A stretch of DNA of 64,000 bases from Variovorax sp. 679 (GCF_003952185.1 NZ_RXFS01000001.1:434001-498000), one strand, 5' to 3'. Positions 18,250-27,171 are shown, numbered from the stretch's first letter. Numbers and translations are program-made. The notes: generated by a model not told the origin, from the letters alone.

Positions 18250-19677
18250 TCAGCTGCACAGCATGGGTTGGGGCGCATCGGCCATGGCCAGCGGCAGCCG
18301 CACCGTGGCCAGCAGGCCGCCGCTCGCGGTCTCGCCGAGCTTCACCTCGCCGCCGTGCCGGTCGACCACCGACTTGACGATGGCCAGCCCCAGCCCGCTG
18401 CCGCTCTGGCTCTGGTCGGGGTTGCGGAAGAAGCGGTCGAACACCCGCTCGCGCAGCGCCGGCGGAATGCCGGGGCCCTGGTCGGCCACCGTCAGCAGGG
18501 CCTGCGAGCCATCGCGCGCCACGTTCACCACCACGGTGCCGCCGGGCGGGCTGTACTTGATGGCGTTGTTGATGAGGTTGTCGATCATCGAGACCAGGCT
18601 TTCGCGCTCGCCAAGCACCGGCACGCGGTCTTCGCACTCCAGTTCCAGCTCGACGCCGCGGGCGCTGGCCAGGCCTTCGATCATGGCCAGCCGGTCCTGG
18701 ACCAGCGCGTCGAACGACAGCATCACGGGCAGCGCGCTGTCCGAAACCGCGTCGCTGCGCATCAGCTGCAGCAGTTGTCCCACCAGCCGCGCCGCGCGGT
18801 CGTTGCTGCGCAGCAGGTTGCCCATGAGCTCGCGCTGGTGCTCGTCGGTGCTCTGCTCCTTCAGCGCCTCCACGTTCACGCGCATGGCGGCCAGCGGCGT
18901 CCGTAGCTCGTGCGCGGCGTCGGCGATCAGGCTGCGCTCGCGCGAGGTGCTGTCGCGCACCCGCTGCAGCAGGCTGTTGATGCTCTGCACCAGCGGCTGC
19001 AGCTCCTTGTGCGGCGGCGTGTACGAGAGCGGCGTGAGGTCGGCCGGCCCTCGTTCGGCGGTTTCCTGGCTCACGCGGCGCCATGGCCGCAGCGCGAGGC
19101 GCACCGAAAGCCACGCGGGAAAGATCAGGAATGGCAGGCTGATGACCAGCGGCAGCAGGTAGTAGCCGCGGTACATCACGGTGACCGTCAGCCGCCAGAC
19201 ACTGGGCTCGGCCAGCATCACGCGGATGTCGGTATCGGGCGAAGCCAGCGTGCGGGCGCGCCACTCGCGGTTGCCCGCTTTCACGGTCTCGATGCGGTTC
19301 GGCACGGTGTTGAGGATGACGGGCACGGCCGCCGTCGAGCGATAGATGAGCCTGTCGCCCTGCCACACCTGCAGGACGGGCGAAGTGTCCGAGGCGGCGT
19401 CGCCGTCGCCCACGGTCTCGAGCAGCGCGGCATCGAAGGCGGCAATGGTTTCCTGCTGCTTGTCGGGCCGGTCGGCGGTGTTCTTCGCGATCGCCATCAC
19501 CGTCTGGAAGATCTTGTCGAACTTCAGCAGCTCGGGGTCTTCGTACGAGTCGTACAGCAGCAGGGCGATGGCCATGGTCCACAGCAAGGCGACCACGCCC
19601 ATCTGCGCAAGCAGCAGGCGCCGCATCAGGGAAGGTTGTTTCCAGTTCTTCCAGCGCTGCGCCAGCGCCTGCATCAT
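18250..19677 (-). CDS. Two-component sensor histidine kinase, TctE/QseC-like
   Basis: A 475-residue kinase. Helix 1 (LLLAQMGVVALLWTMAIALLLY) and helix 2 (YYLLPLVISLPFLIFPAWLSV) enclose a sensor of about 150 residues. The H-box LIADAAHELRTPLAAMR, N-box MIDNLINNAIKYSPPGG, VADQGPGIPPALRERVFDRF and GSGLGLAIVKSV are intact. The start is the first ATG of an ATGATG that overlaps the response-regulator stop (19674-19677). It lies 93 bases upstream of lpxO on the same strand, so an outer-membrane stress role is plausible but inferred. Confidence 0.92.
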   Translation of the reverse strand: MMQALAQRWKNWKQPSLMRRLLLAQMGVVALLWTMAIALLLYDSYEDPELLKFDKIFQTVMAIAKNTADRPDKQQETIAAFDAALLETVGDGDAASDTSPVLQVWQGDRLIYRSTAAVPVILNTVPNRIETVKAGNREWRARTLASPDTDIRVMLAEPSVWRLTVTVMYRGYYLLPLVISLPFLIFPAWLSVRLALRPWRRVSQETAERGPADLTPLSYTPPHKELQPLVQSINSLLQRVRDSTSRERSLIADAAHELRTPLAAMRVNVEALKEQSTDEHQRELMGNLLRSNDRAARLVGQLLQLMRSDAVSDSALPVMLSFDALVQDRLAMIEGLASARGVELELECEDRVPVLGERESLVSMIDNLINNAIKYSPPGGTVVVNVARDGSQALLTVADQGPGIPPALRERVFDRFFRNPDQSQSGSGLGLAIVKSVVDRHGGEVKLGETASGGLLATVRLPLAMADAPQPMLCS

Positions 19678-20357
19678 TTCTGCGTGCTCCGCGCCAGCGA
19701 TTGCACGTCGATCACGTAGCCGATGCCGCGCACCGTGCGGATGTAGCCCTGGCCGATCTTCTTGCGCAGGTTGGAGATGTGCACCTCGAGCGAATTGCTG
19801 CCGTTGGCCTGTCCGCCGGGCAGCACCTGCTCTTCCATCACGCGGCGCGTGACCACGCGGCCGGTGCGCTTGAGCAGCAGCGCCAGCAGGTCGAACTCGC
19901 AGCGCGACAGCTCCACCGGTTCGCCGTCGACGATCACGCCTCGCGTGGGCTCGTGCAGCGCAAGACCGCGCATGCGGATGGTCTCGTCGTTGAAGCCGTA
20001 GCTGCGACGTGCAAGCGCACGAACGCGCGACAGCAACTCGGCCAGCGCGAAGGGCTTGACCAGGTAGTCGTCGGCGCCGTCGTCCAGGCTTCTCAACCGG
20101 TCGTTGAGCGCATCGCGCGCGCTGAGCACCAGCACAGGCAATATCTGGCGGTCGCGGCGCAAGCGGAACAGCAGGTCCAGGCCGTCGCCGTCGGGCAGGC
20201 CGAGGTCGAGCAGCACCATGTCGAAGGTGCCGCCGTCGAGGGTGCGCAAGGCGTCGTCGAGTCTGCGGACCCACACCACATCCATGCCTTGATTGGCCAG
20301 CGCGATGCGCACGCCATTGCCGAGGTCAAGGTCGTCCTCAACAAGCAAGAGATTCAT
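19674..20357 (-). CDS. OmpR-family response regulator, TctD/QseB-like
   Basis: A 227-residue regulator. Receiver landmarks are MNLLLVEDDLDLG, the phospho-acceptor aspartate in MVLLDLGLPDGDG and the lysine in DDYLVKPFALAELLSRV. The winged helix carries LSRCEFDLLALLLKRTG, NSLEVHISNLRKKIGQG and IRTVRGIGYVI. The start at 20357 has GGAGG nearby upstream on the minus strand and gives the normal family N-terminus; the open frame extends upstream. It overlaps the kinase gene by 4 bases and is divergent from the hydrolase gene at 20525. Confidence 0.94.
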   Translation of the reverse strand: MNLLLVEDDLDLGNGVRIALANQGMDVVWVRRLDDALRTLDGGTFDMVLLDLGLPDGDGLDLLFRLRRDRQILPVLVLSARDALNDRLRSLDDGADDYLVKPFALAELLSRVRALARRSYGFNDETIRMRGLALHEPTRGVIVDGEPVELSRCEFDLLALLLKRTGRVVTRRVMEEQVLPGGQANGSNSLEVHISNLRKKIGQGYIRTVRGIGYVIDVQSLARSTQK

Positions 20358-20524
20358 GAGCCTCCACGTGAACGGACCACTCCGTTTCCGGAATGTGGGC
20401 GGAAGTATCTGCCAAGCGGCTGCGCGGTACTTCAGGAAATCTTCATGAATGCCGAAGCGGACCTTCAGGTGTGGCCCGGACACTGCAGCCATCCCTCATA
20501 CCCACACGGAACCGGAGTACTGAA

Positions 20525-21754
20525 ATGAATCGTTCACCCCCCCTTCCTGTCCCTCGCGACCATCTGCGCCGCATCCGTCCCCGGCGGCGAGACATTCTTC
20601 ATGCCATGGCACTGGGCAGCGTTGCCGGGCTCGCAGCCTGCGGTGGCGGCGGCAACGGCGGTGCTGTCATCGGGCCCGGTGTCGGCACCGGCATCGGTCC
20701 TGCCGCGCCCCCCGCTGCCGGACCGAGTGCTACCCCGGATACCACCCCGGTTGCCGGCGGCGAAGGCCCTCGGGACGGCAGTGGCGAGGGCAAGATCTCC
20801 GTCATCGACCGCCGGATCAAGGTGTCGAGCTCGCCCGAAGTCTCGCTGCAGGTGCGCGACTGGCAGCCGCCTCGCAGCACCGGACCGGTCTTCGTATTCC
20901 TGCCCGGGCTCGGCGCCAACGCACGCAGCTTCGACGGCCTTGCAGCCGCGCTGGCGGCCAAGTCGCGCGTGATCGCGATCAGCCGCCGCGGCTATGGCCT
21001 CTCGGACAAGCCGCTGCCCGTGAAGACCGCCACGCAGTACTACGAGGTGGACACGCTCGTGGCCGACTTGAAGGTCGTGCTCGACGCACTGGGTGTGCGG
21101 CGCGCGGTGCTGGGCGGCCACTCGATCGCGGGCAACGAACTCACGCGCTTCGCAGCCCTTTATCCCGAGCGCACGCAGGGCCTGATCTACCTCGACACGA
21201 CCTTCGACTACACGGCGAACCCTGACATTGGCGAGGAAGACGTCCCGGCGAACCCACTACTGCTCAAAGAACCCGAACCGAAGCCGGAGGACGGCCGCTC
21301 GCTGCAGGCCGCCATCGCCTTCTTCCGCCGCAACTCGAAGAATTGGGGGCCCACACATGAGGCGAACCTGCGCGACAGCCTCGACATCCATGCCGACGGA
21401 AGCGTGAGTCTCAACACACCCAGCGAAGTGAATGACGCCATGGAAACAGCCTCTCGATCGTTCTCGCCCGACTACAAGGCCGTGCGCGCGCCTTCACTGG
21501 TCATGACCGCCCTGCCCGCAAACCACCGCGACATGTTCCCTTGGCTGGAACTGCCGCTCGATGCCAAGACGCAGAAGGACGCCGCGGACTACCTGCGCAT
21601 CATCCGGAGCGTCCGCATTGCGGATTCGAACCGGCTCGTGGCAGCGCTCACGACCACGAACCGGCTGACCCTGGACAACACCAGCCACGGCGATTTCTTC
21701 ATGGAGCGCGAGGCCGAGGTGCTGCGCGCCATCCAGTTCATGACATGGGCCTGA
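20525..21754 (+). CDS. Exported alpha/beta hydrolase, probable lipoprotein
   Basis: A 409-residue protein. The basic N-terminus contains RRRDIL, resembling a Tat signal, followed by SVAGLAAC, a lipobox with Cys at about 39, then a Gly/Ala/Pro-rich linker to about residue 90. The hydrolase fold follows: the oxyanion region VFLPGLGANARSFDGLA, the nucleophile elbow GGHSIAGNE and a C-terminal catalytic histidine in NTSHGDFFM. The ATG at 20525 is chosen for the signal sequence. The substrate is unknown. It stands alone, convergent with the dehydrogenase gene. Confidence 0.8.
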   Translation: MNRSPPLPVPRDHLRRIRPRRRDILHAMALGSVAGLAACGGGGNGGAVIGPGVGTGIGPAAPPAAGPSATPDTTPVAGGEGPRDGSGEGKISVIDRRIKVSSSPEVSLQVRDWQPPRSTGPVFVFLPGLGANARSFDGLAAALAAKSRVIAISRRGYGLSDKPLPVKTATQYYEVDTLVADLKVVLDALGVRRAVLGGHSIAGNELTRFAALYPERTQGLIYLDTTFDYTANPDIGEEDVPANPLLLKEPEPKPEDGRSLQAAIAFFRRNSKNWGPTHEANLRDSLDIHADGSVSLNTPSEVNDAMETASRSFSPDYKAVRAPSLVMTALPANHRDMFPWLELPLDAKTQKDAADYLRIIRSVRIADSNRLVAALTTTNRLTLDNTSHGDFFMEREAEVLRAIQFMTWA

Positions 21755-21764
21755 GCTATGCCGA

Positions 21765-22658
21765 TTACCCCTTGGCGCGCAGCAGCTTGATCAGCGCCGC
21801 GAGTTCCTCGCCGCCGAGCCCCGCGTCGTCTGCGCGCTGGAAGAGCCCTGCCGCGAAAGCCGGAAATTCAGCGTTGATGCCCGAGGCCTGCGCCGCCTGC
21901 AGGATGCGCCGCGTCGCCTCGACCGAAATGCGCATCGGGCTCTGCGAGATGGCGAAGTCGCCCGACTGGATGACGGAGCCCTCGTGCTGAAGAAAGCCGG
22001 CGAAGGTCGGCATGATGCCCGCGACGATGCGGCCGTACTCGGCCACGTCGAAGCCTTCGTGCTCGGCGATGCGCGCACCGTGCAGGAAGCCGAGCATCGT
22101 GCCGTAGATGGTGGAGAGCGTTGCAAGGTCCATGGCCGCAGCCGCGCTCGCCGCTTCACCAAGGTAGACGATGCCGCCGGCCAATGCCCTCAGCCACGGT
22201 TCGGCTTCGTCGAACACCGGCTTCGCGCCGGAGACCAGCAACGGCGTGTCGGGCTGGCCCATCTGGTCGGGCGCGGCCTGGATCGCGCCTTCGAGGTATG
22301 CGGCGCCCTGCGCGTGCGCCCACGCCTGCGCATCGCGCGCGTCCTGAGGGCTGCCGGTGGTGAGCTGCACCAGCAGGCGGCCGTCCATGGCGGCGGCGAC
22401 GCCGTCGAGCGCGAAGATGGCGTCGGCGGCACGGTAGTCGTAGACGCACATCACGACGACCTTCGCGGCGCGCACTGCTTCGCTCGCGCTGCGCGCCAGC
22501 ACCGCGCCCTTCGCGACCAGCGCATCGGCCTTGCCTGCCGTGCGGTTCCACACCGTGACCTTGTAGCCCTGGTCGAGATAGAGCCGTGCGATGGCTTCGC
22601 CCATTGCTCCCAGGCCCAGAACGGAAACTTGCTTGATGTCGTTGCTCTTGCTGCTCAT
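21765..22658 (-). CDS. NAD(P)-dependent dehydrogenase, imine-reductase/6-phosphogluconate dehydrogenase-like
   Basis: A 297-residue protein. The Rossmann motif VSVLGLGAMGEAIARLYLDQG and the NADPH-phosphate loop VWNRTAGKADALVAKGA are typical of imine reductases and related beta-hydroxyacid dehydrogenases. In place of the catalytic lysine of the latter it has AAAMDLATLSTIYGTMLGFLHG, as imine reductases do, with an aspartate at the catalytic position. Natural substrates of such enzymes are mostly unknown. The ATG at 22658 is taken because upstream residues do not look coding. It is divergent from the hxlR gene across a perfect palindrome (22720-22746). Confidence 0.78.
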   Translation of the reverse strand: MSSKSNDIKQVSVLGLGAMGEAIARLYLDQGYKVTVWNRTAGKADALVAKGAVLARSASEAVRAAKVVVMCVYDYRAADAIFALDGVAAAMDGRLLVQLTTGSPQDARDAQAWAHAQGAAYLEGAIQAAPDQMGQPDTPLLVSGAKPVFDEAEPWLRALAGGIVYLGEAASAAAAMDLATLSTIYGTMLGFLHGARIAEHEGFDVAEYGRIVAGIMPTFAGFLQHEGSVIQSGDFAISQSPMRISVEATRRILQAAQASGINAEFPAFAAGLFQRADDAGLGGEELAALIKLLRAKG

Positions 22659-22719
22659 GACGATTCGCTTGCGGGTTGTGAAGATGAGCGAATCGTAGAA
22701 ATTGAGCATCCCAATGGTC

Positions 22720-22746
22720 AAGTACCTACAATTAAGTTAGGTACTT
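22720..22746. promoter_or_regulatory. Perfect dyad in the dehydrogenase/hxlR intergenic region (probable HxlR operator)
   Basis: AAGTACCTA (22720-22728) and TAGGTACTT (22738-22746) are perfect 9-base inverted arms around a 9-base AT-rich spacer. It sits between two divergent starts and in an unusually AT-rich stretch. HxlR-type regulators commonly bind GTAC-containing dyads next to their own gene and repress a divergent oxidoreductase gene; that it is the operator is inferred. Confidence 0.75.
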
Positions 22747-22783
22747 ACCAAAATGTATGTATTACCTATTCGAGGGGATCCGT

Positions 22784-23137
22784 GTGAAATCGAAAAAACC
22801 TTACAACTGCGGCATCGGCCCGGCATTCGACGTGATCGGCGGCAAGTGGAAAGCGGTCATCCTGTGGGAACTGCATGTGCAGCCGCTGCGCTTCGGCGAG
22901 CTGAAGCGGGCACTGCCCGACATCAGCGAAAAAATGCTGATCCAGCAGCTGCGCGAAATGGAAACCGACGGAATCGTCCATCGCGAGGTGTTCCACGAAG
23001 TGCCGCCGCGCGTTGAGTACTCCGAAACGAAGCTGGGTGCCACGCTCAATGCGGCGCTCGCGCCACTGGCCGACTGGGGAGACCGCTATGCCAAGCGCGT
23101 GGAGGCTGCGCGCACGCGGGCCGAGGCAGCGAAGTGA
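22784..23137 (+). CDS. HxlR-family transcriptional regulator
   Basis: A 117-residue winged-helix protein. The family core is complete: CGIGPAFDVIGGKWKAVILWEL (cysteine near the N-terminus), LRFGELKRALPDISEKMLIQQLREME and DGIVHREVFHEVPPRVEYSET. I prefer the GTG at 22784, which has GAGGGG at 22772-22777, over the in-frame ATG at 22757, which would overlap the operator region closely and lacks a ribosome-binding site. Its N-terminal cysteine could sense electrophiles or oxidants, as in HypR/YodB. The next gene starts at a GTGA overlap. Confidence 0.9.
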   Translation: MKSKKPYNCGIGPAFDVIGGKWKAVILWELHVQPLRFGELKRALPDISEKMLIQQLREMETDGIVHREVFHEVPPRVEYSETKLGATLNAALAPLADWGDRYAKRVEAARTRAEAAK

Positions 23138-24321
23138 CGAGACAGGCGAAGTCCGCCACCGCGCTGCTCGCGCTGTGCGCGGCCTTGCATGCCTCGCCGG
23201 GCATGACGCAGACCTCATGCACGCCCTCTCCCGCCTGGGCAGGTCCACAGATGCGCAACGCACCCGACACGGTCTGGCAGAAGGACTTCAAGCGTCCCAT
23301 CGACGGCCAGCTCCCCACCGGACTGCAGACAGCCCTCGGCGACGCGCTCGACAAGATGCTGCAGCACGTTCCCGCCGCCAGCGTGGCCGTCGCCATTCCC
23401 GGCGAAGGCATCTGGACCGCGACGCGCGGCCTGGCGCGCAAGGAACCGCCGCAGCCGGTCATGCCCGACCAGCAGTTCCAGGTCGCGAGCACCGCCAAGA
23501 CGCTGACGGCGGCGGTCGTGCTGCAGCTCGTGGAGGAAGGCAGGCTCAAGCTTGGCAACACCATCGACAAGTGGTTTCCCGACGCGCCGAACGCAAAGCT
23601 CACCACCATCGAGCAACTGCTGCGCCACACCAGCGGACTCGTGAGCTTCAACGCGCTGCCGTCGCTGGGAACAGCCTACCGCACGCCCGCCGACGTCGTC
23701 GCGCTCGGCACGTCGCAGAAGCCGCAGTTCTGTCCTGGCACGAACTGGAGCTACAGCAACACCGGCTACGCGATGCTCGGCATGATCGTCGAGAAGATCG
23801 ACGGGGCGCCGTTCGCGGAGGTTCTCTCGAAGCGGCTCGTCAAGCCGCTGGCGCTCACGCACACGGCCATGCGCAAGCCGGGTGTCGAACTGCCCGTCGT
23901 CACGGGCCATGCGGCCGGCCGGCCGGTCGACGCACCCGACCAGTACGCCACGCCCTACGCAGCGGGCGCGCTGGCATCGACTGCGGGCGACCTGGCCGTG
24001 TTCTGGCACGCGCTGCTCGGGGGCAAGGTGCTGCCGGGCGAATCGGCGCATCGCATGTTCACCGGCATGCCCGCCATGCTCGGCCCCTATGCGGGCAGCA
24101 ACTCCTTCTACGGCATGGGCGTGCAGCTCTACGACGTGCCCGACGGGCCCGGACTGATGCTCGGCCACAGCGGCGGCATCGAGGGCTTCACGAGCATCGT
24201 GGCCTACATACCGGCGGACGACGTCTACATCGCCGTCGCGTTCAACGAAAAGAATGTGCCGGCCGAAGCCGGCCTGTGGGCGCTGCTGCGCGCGGTGCGC
24301 ACCTACCGCGTGCTGCACTGA
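23134..24321 (+). CDS. Serine hydrolase of the class C beta-lactamase family
   Basis: A 395-residue exported protein with a signal peptide in the first 25 or so residues. The SxxK nucleophile motif is in VASTAKTLTAAVV (about residue 118), YxN is in WSYSNTGYAMLG, and GHSGGIEGF replaces the KTG box, as in esterase-type members. It could be an esterase, D-amino peptidase or carboxypeptidase; true beta-lactamase activity is not implied. The start is GTG at 23134, overlapping the hxlR stop, so it is translationally coupled to that regulator. Confidence 0.85.
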   Translation: MTRQAKSATALLALCAALHASPGMTQTSCTPSPAWAGPQMRNAPDTVWQKDFKRPIDGQLPTGLQTALGDALDKMLQHVPAASVAVAIPGEGIWTATRGLARKEPPQPVMPDQQFQVASTAKTLTAAVVLQLVEEGRLKLGNTIDKWFPDAPNAKLTTIEQLLRHTSGLVSFNALPSLGTAYRTPADVVALGTSQKPQFCPGTNWSYSNTGYAMLGMIVEKIDGAPFAEVLSKRLVKPLALTHTAMRKPGVELPVVTGHAAGRPVDAPDQYATPYAAGALASTAGDLAVFWHALLGGKVLPGESAHRMFTGMPAMLGPYAGSNSFYGMGVQLYDVPDGPGLMLGHSGGIEGFTSIVAYIPADDVYIAVAFNEKNVPAEAGLWALLRAVRTYRVLH

Positions 24322-24343
24322 CCGGCGAGGCCGGCAAGCCGGA

Positions 24344-24745
24344 TCACTCGGCCCAGCCGGTCTCGATCTCGGTCTTCACCTCGGTCATGAGCTTGTGCAC
24401 CGGGCACTTGCCGGCCACGCGCAGCAGCTCGTCGCGCTGCGCCTCGGTCAGCTCGCCGCTCAGGCGCAGGCCCGACTTGAGTCGGTAGACACCCTTTCGC
24501 TCCTCGCTGTCGTCGCGATCGACCACGACCTCGATGTCTTCCACCGGAATGCCCTTGCGGCGCGCGTAGATCAGAACCGTGAGCGCCTTGCACGCCGCGA
24601 GCGAGGCGTCGTACAGGTCGTGCGGCTCGGGGCCGGCATCGCTGCCGCCGCCGGCGGGCGAGGCGTCGACCGGGATCTCGTGGTTGCGGATCTTCAGGAT
24701 GTGGCGCGTACCGGTGGTGCCGTCGCGGCGGATCGAGATGCTCAT
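24344..24745 (-). CDS. OsmC-family peroxiredoxin-like protein
   Basis: A 133-residue protein. The two redox cysteines lie in SLAACKALTVL (about residue 52) and GKCPVHKLM (about 114), the arrangement of OsmC/Ohr thiol peroxidases, which reduce organic hydroperoxides. The ATG at 24745 overlaps the stop of the acetyltransferase gene as ATGA, which decides the start. Convergent with the serine hydrolase gene. Confidence 0.88.
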   Translation of the reverse strand: MSISIRRDGTTGTRHILKIRNHEIPVDASPAGGGSDAGPEPHDLYDASLAACKALTVLIYARRKGIPVEDIEVVVDRDDSEERKGVYRLKSGLRLSGELTEAQRDELLRVAGKCPVHKLMTEVKTEIETGWAE

Positions 24746-25269
24746 GCGGTTTTGCTCCGAGAAGGGGTTGCGATTCGGGGAGAAAGCGTCTTCACGTACA
24801 GGATGGTGGTGAAGCCGCTGTGCCATTCGAGATCAGGGTAGCGGTCGGCTTCGCGGTAGCCGAGCGCGAGGTAGAAGCCCTGGCTCTGCGTGTTGAAGGT
24901 GTCGGTTTCGAGCCGCGCGAGTTCCACGCCGTCGGCGCGCATGCCGTCTTCCGCGAAGGCCATCAGGGCCCGGGCGATGCCCTTGCGCTGGTGCGCTGCC
25001 GGCACGTGCAGCGCGTGCACGAAGTCGCGCTCCCAATGCACCATGCCGACCACCTCGCCGTCGATCTCGGCCACGAAGAAGGCCGGGCCCATCTCGTCGA
25101 TGTAGCCCGCGGGCTCGCCGCTCTCCTTGTAGGCCTGGGCGGCCTCGGGCGTGAGCTCCGGCAGCCAGGTGCCGGCGAAGGTGTCGTCGAGGATGGCCTT
25201 CACCGCGTCGAAGTCGTCGACGCGCCAGGGCCGGATGGTGATGTCGGGAACGTCGTTGTTCGTGCTCAT
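24742..25269 (-). CDS. GNAT-family N-acetyltransferase
   Basis: A 175-residue acetyltransferase. It begins ITIRPWRVDDFDAVKAIL; the acetyl-CoA pyrophosphate loop is HVPAAHQRKGIARALMAFAE (QxxGxA type), followed by ARLETDTFNTQSQGFYLALGY. The acceptor substrate is unknown. It overlaps the OsmC gene by 4 bases and follows the Lrp gene by 4 bases, so the three genes may be one operon. Confidence 0.9.
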   Translation of the reverse strand: MSTNNDVPDITIRPWRVDDFDAVKAILDDTFAGTWLPELTPEAAQAYKESGEPAGYIDEMGPAFFVAEIDGEVVGMVHWERDFVHALHVPAAHQRKGIARALMAFAEDGMRADGVELARLETDTFNTQSQGFYLALGYREADRYPDLEWHSGFTTILYVKTLSPRIATPSRSKTA

Positions 25270-25273
25270 CGGT

Positions 25274-25741
25274 TCAGCGGTCCACGGCCAGCATCAGCGT
25301 TTCCTTGATTTCTTCCATCACCACGTAGCTGTGCGACTCGGCCGCCACCGGCAGCTTCTTGAGGATGTCGCCCAGCAGGTGCCGGTACTCGCTCATGCCG
25401 CTCAGGCGTGCCTTCACGAGGTAGTCGAAGCTGCCCGACACCAGGTGGCATTCGAGCACCTCGGGCATGTGCAGCAGCTCCTTGCGCACCTTGTCGAACA
25501 CGTCGCCCGACTTGGCCGAGAGCTTGATCTCGACGAACACCAGCAGCGTCTTGTCCAGCGCCTCGGGCGACACGTGGGCGTGGTAGCCGGTGATGACGCC
25601 GTCGCGTTCCATGCGCTTCACGCGCTCGGCGCACGGCGATGCCGACAGGCCGATGTGCTCGGCCAGCTCGGTCATGGACATGCGGCCCTGGCGCTGCAGG
25701 ACGTCGAGGATCTTGCGGTCTATCCGGTCGAGTTCGGGCAT
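25274..25741 (-). CDS. Lrp/AsnC-family regulator, probable regulator of dadA
   Basis: A 155-residue regulator. The N-terminal helix-turn-helix (LDRIDRKILDVLQRQGRMSMTELAEHIGLS) is followed by CAERVKRMERDGVITGYHAHV. The C-terminal RAM domain carries VLECHLVSGSFDYLVKARL, the effector-binding signature. The ATG at 25741 gives the standard Lrp N-terminus. It is divergent from the D-amino-acid dehydrogenase gene, the common DadR-dadA arrangement, in which alanine is the effector. Confidence 0.92.
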   Translation of the reverse strand: MPELDRIDRKILDVLQRQGRMSMTELAEHIGLSASPCAERVKRMERDGVITGYHAHVSPEALDKTLLVFVEIKLSAKSGDVFDKVRKELLHMPEVLECHLVSGSFDYLVKARLSGMSEYRHLLGDILKKLPVAAESHSYVVMEEIKETLMLAVDR

Positions 25742-25771
25742 TTCACTTCGGAGGCGGCCTTGGACGATAGG

Positions 25772-25819
25772 CGGCAGTGTATTCCACTGCCGAATCGCTG
25801 AAATCAGTGGAATCCACTG
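25772..25819. promoter_or_regulatory. Two dyads in the lrp/dadA intergenic region (probable Lrp operators)
   Basis: The first dyad is CGGCAGTG (25772-25779) and CACTGCCG (25785-25792) around a 5-base spacer. The second is CAGTGGA (25805-25811) and TCCACTG (25813-25819) around one base. Both share the CAGTG half-site and are spaced about 30 bases centre to centre, roughly three helical turns, which suits a cooperative Lrp octamer. The binding is inferred. Confidence 0.65.
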
Positions 25820-25869
25820 CATTGAGGACTTTAGATTCCATTCATTCCATTTGAATCGGCGAATACACC

Positions 25870-27171
25870 ATGAAAGTCATCGTTCTCGGCGGCGGCGTGA
25901 TCGGCACCACCACGGCCTACTACCTCGCGCGCTCCGGCGCCGAGGTCACCCTGCTCGACCGGCAGGACGGCCCCGCCGAGGAAACCAGCTTCGGCAACGC
26001 CGGCCAGGTGTCGCCCGGCTACTCCACGCCGTGGGCAGCGCCGGGCATTCCGCTCAAGGCAATCAAGTGGATGTTCAAGAAGCATGCGCCTCTGTCCATT
26101 CGCCCCGACGGCACGCTGTTCCAGCTGCGCTGGATGGCCGCCATGCTGCGCAACTGCTCGCCCGAGGCCTACGCGGTGAACAAGGAACGCATGATGCGCG
26201 TGGCCGAGTACAGCCGCGGCTGCCTGCAGCAACTGCGCGCCGACACCGGCCTGCAGTACGAGCAGCGCACCGGCGGCACCCTGCAACTGTTCCGCACGCA
26301 GGCCCAGCTCGACGCCGTGGAACGCGACATCGCCGTGCTCGAGGAATGCGGCGTGCCCTACGAACTGCTCGACCGCGACGGCCTCGCCCGCATCGAGCCC
26401 GCACTGGCCGGCGCGCGCGACCGGCTCACCGGCGGCCTGCGCCTGCCCAACGACGAGACCGGCGACTGCCACCTGTTCACCCGCGGCCTCGCCGAGATCG
26501 CACGCGGAATGGGCGTGGACTTCCGCTTCGGCCAGACCATCGCCGCCCTCGAAACCGACGGCGGCCGCATCACCGGCGTGCGCACCACCGCCGGCAAGAT
26601 CCTCACGGCCGACCGCTACGTGATGGCCTTCGGCAGCTACTCGCGCGCCGCCATCGCCTCGCTGGGGCTGGACATCCCGGTGTACCCGGTCAAGGGCTAT
26701 TCGCTGACCGTGCCGCTGCTCGACGAATCGCTGGCGCCGCAGTCGACCGTGCTCGACGAAACCTACAAGGTGGCAGTCACGCGCTTCGACAACCGCATCC
26801 GCGTGGGCGGCATGGCCGAGCTGGGCGGCTTCGACCTGCGCCTGAACCCGGCCCGCCGCGCCACGCTCGAGAAGGTCGTGACCGACCTGTTCCCCGGCGG
26901 CGACGTCCCGCGCGCCACCTTCTGGACCGGCCTGCGCCCGATGACGCCCGACAGCACGCCCATCGTCGGCGGCACGCGCTACGCCAACCTGTTCCTCAAT
27001 ACGGGCCACGGCACGCTGGGCTGGACCATGGCCTGCGGCTCGGGCAAGCTCATCTCCGACATGGTGATGGGCCAGCGCCCGGAGATCCGCACGGACGGCC
27101 TGGCGATGGACCGCTACGAAACGGGCTCGTCGCGCGCAACGCGCCCGAACCCGACGACCGCGCCGGCTTGA
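25870..27171 (+). CDS. dadA: D-amino-acid dehydrogenase small subunit
   Basis: A 433-residue FAD enzyme of the DAO family that oxidises D-amino acids, chiefly D-alanine, and passes electrons to the respiratory chain. The FAD motif [20 protein letters not shown] is at the N-terminus. [22 protein letters not shown] is the DadA signature, and [13 protein letters not shown] and [17 protein letters not shown] follow. The length matches DadA. The divergent Lrp gene is the likely activator. Its 3' end is followed by a stem-loop inside the next gene. Confidence 0.94.
   Translation: MKVIVLGGGVIGTTTAYYLARSGAEVTLLDRQDGPAEETSFGNAGQVSPGYSTPWAAPGIPLKAIKWMFKKHAPLSIRPDGTLFQLRWMAAMLRNCSPEAYAVNKERMMRVAEYSRGCLQQLRADTGLQYEQRTGGTLQLFRTQAQLDAVERDIAVLEECGVPYELLDRDGLARIEPALAGARDRLTGGLRLPNDETGDCHLFTRGLAEIARGMGVDFRFGQTIAALETDGGRITGVRTTAGKILTADRYVMAFGSYSRAAIASLGLDIPVYPVKGYSLTVPLLDESLAPQSTVLDETYKVAVTRFDNRIRVGGMAELGGFDLRLNPARRATLEKVVTDLFPGGDVPRATFWTGLRPMTPDSTPIVGGTRYANLFLNTGHGTLGWTMACGSGKLISDMVMGQRPEIRTDGLAMDRYETGSSRATRPNPTTAPA

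Noticed and set aside
18250..20274. A 674-residue histidine kinase with a long N-terminal extension
   Set aside because: The extra part is opposite-frame shadow of the response-regulator gene; the ATGATG at 19677 overlapping the regulator stop is the real start.
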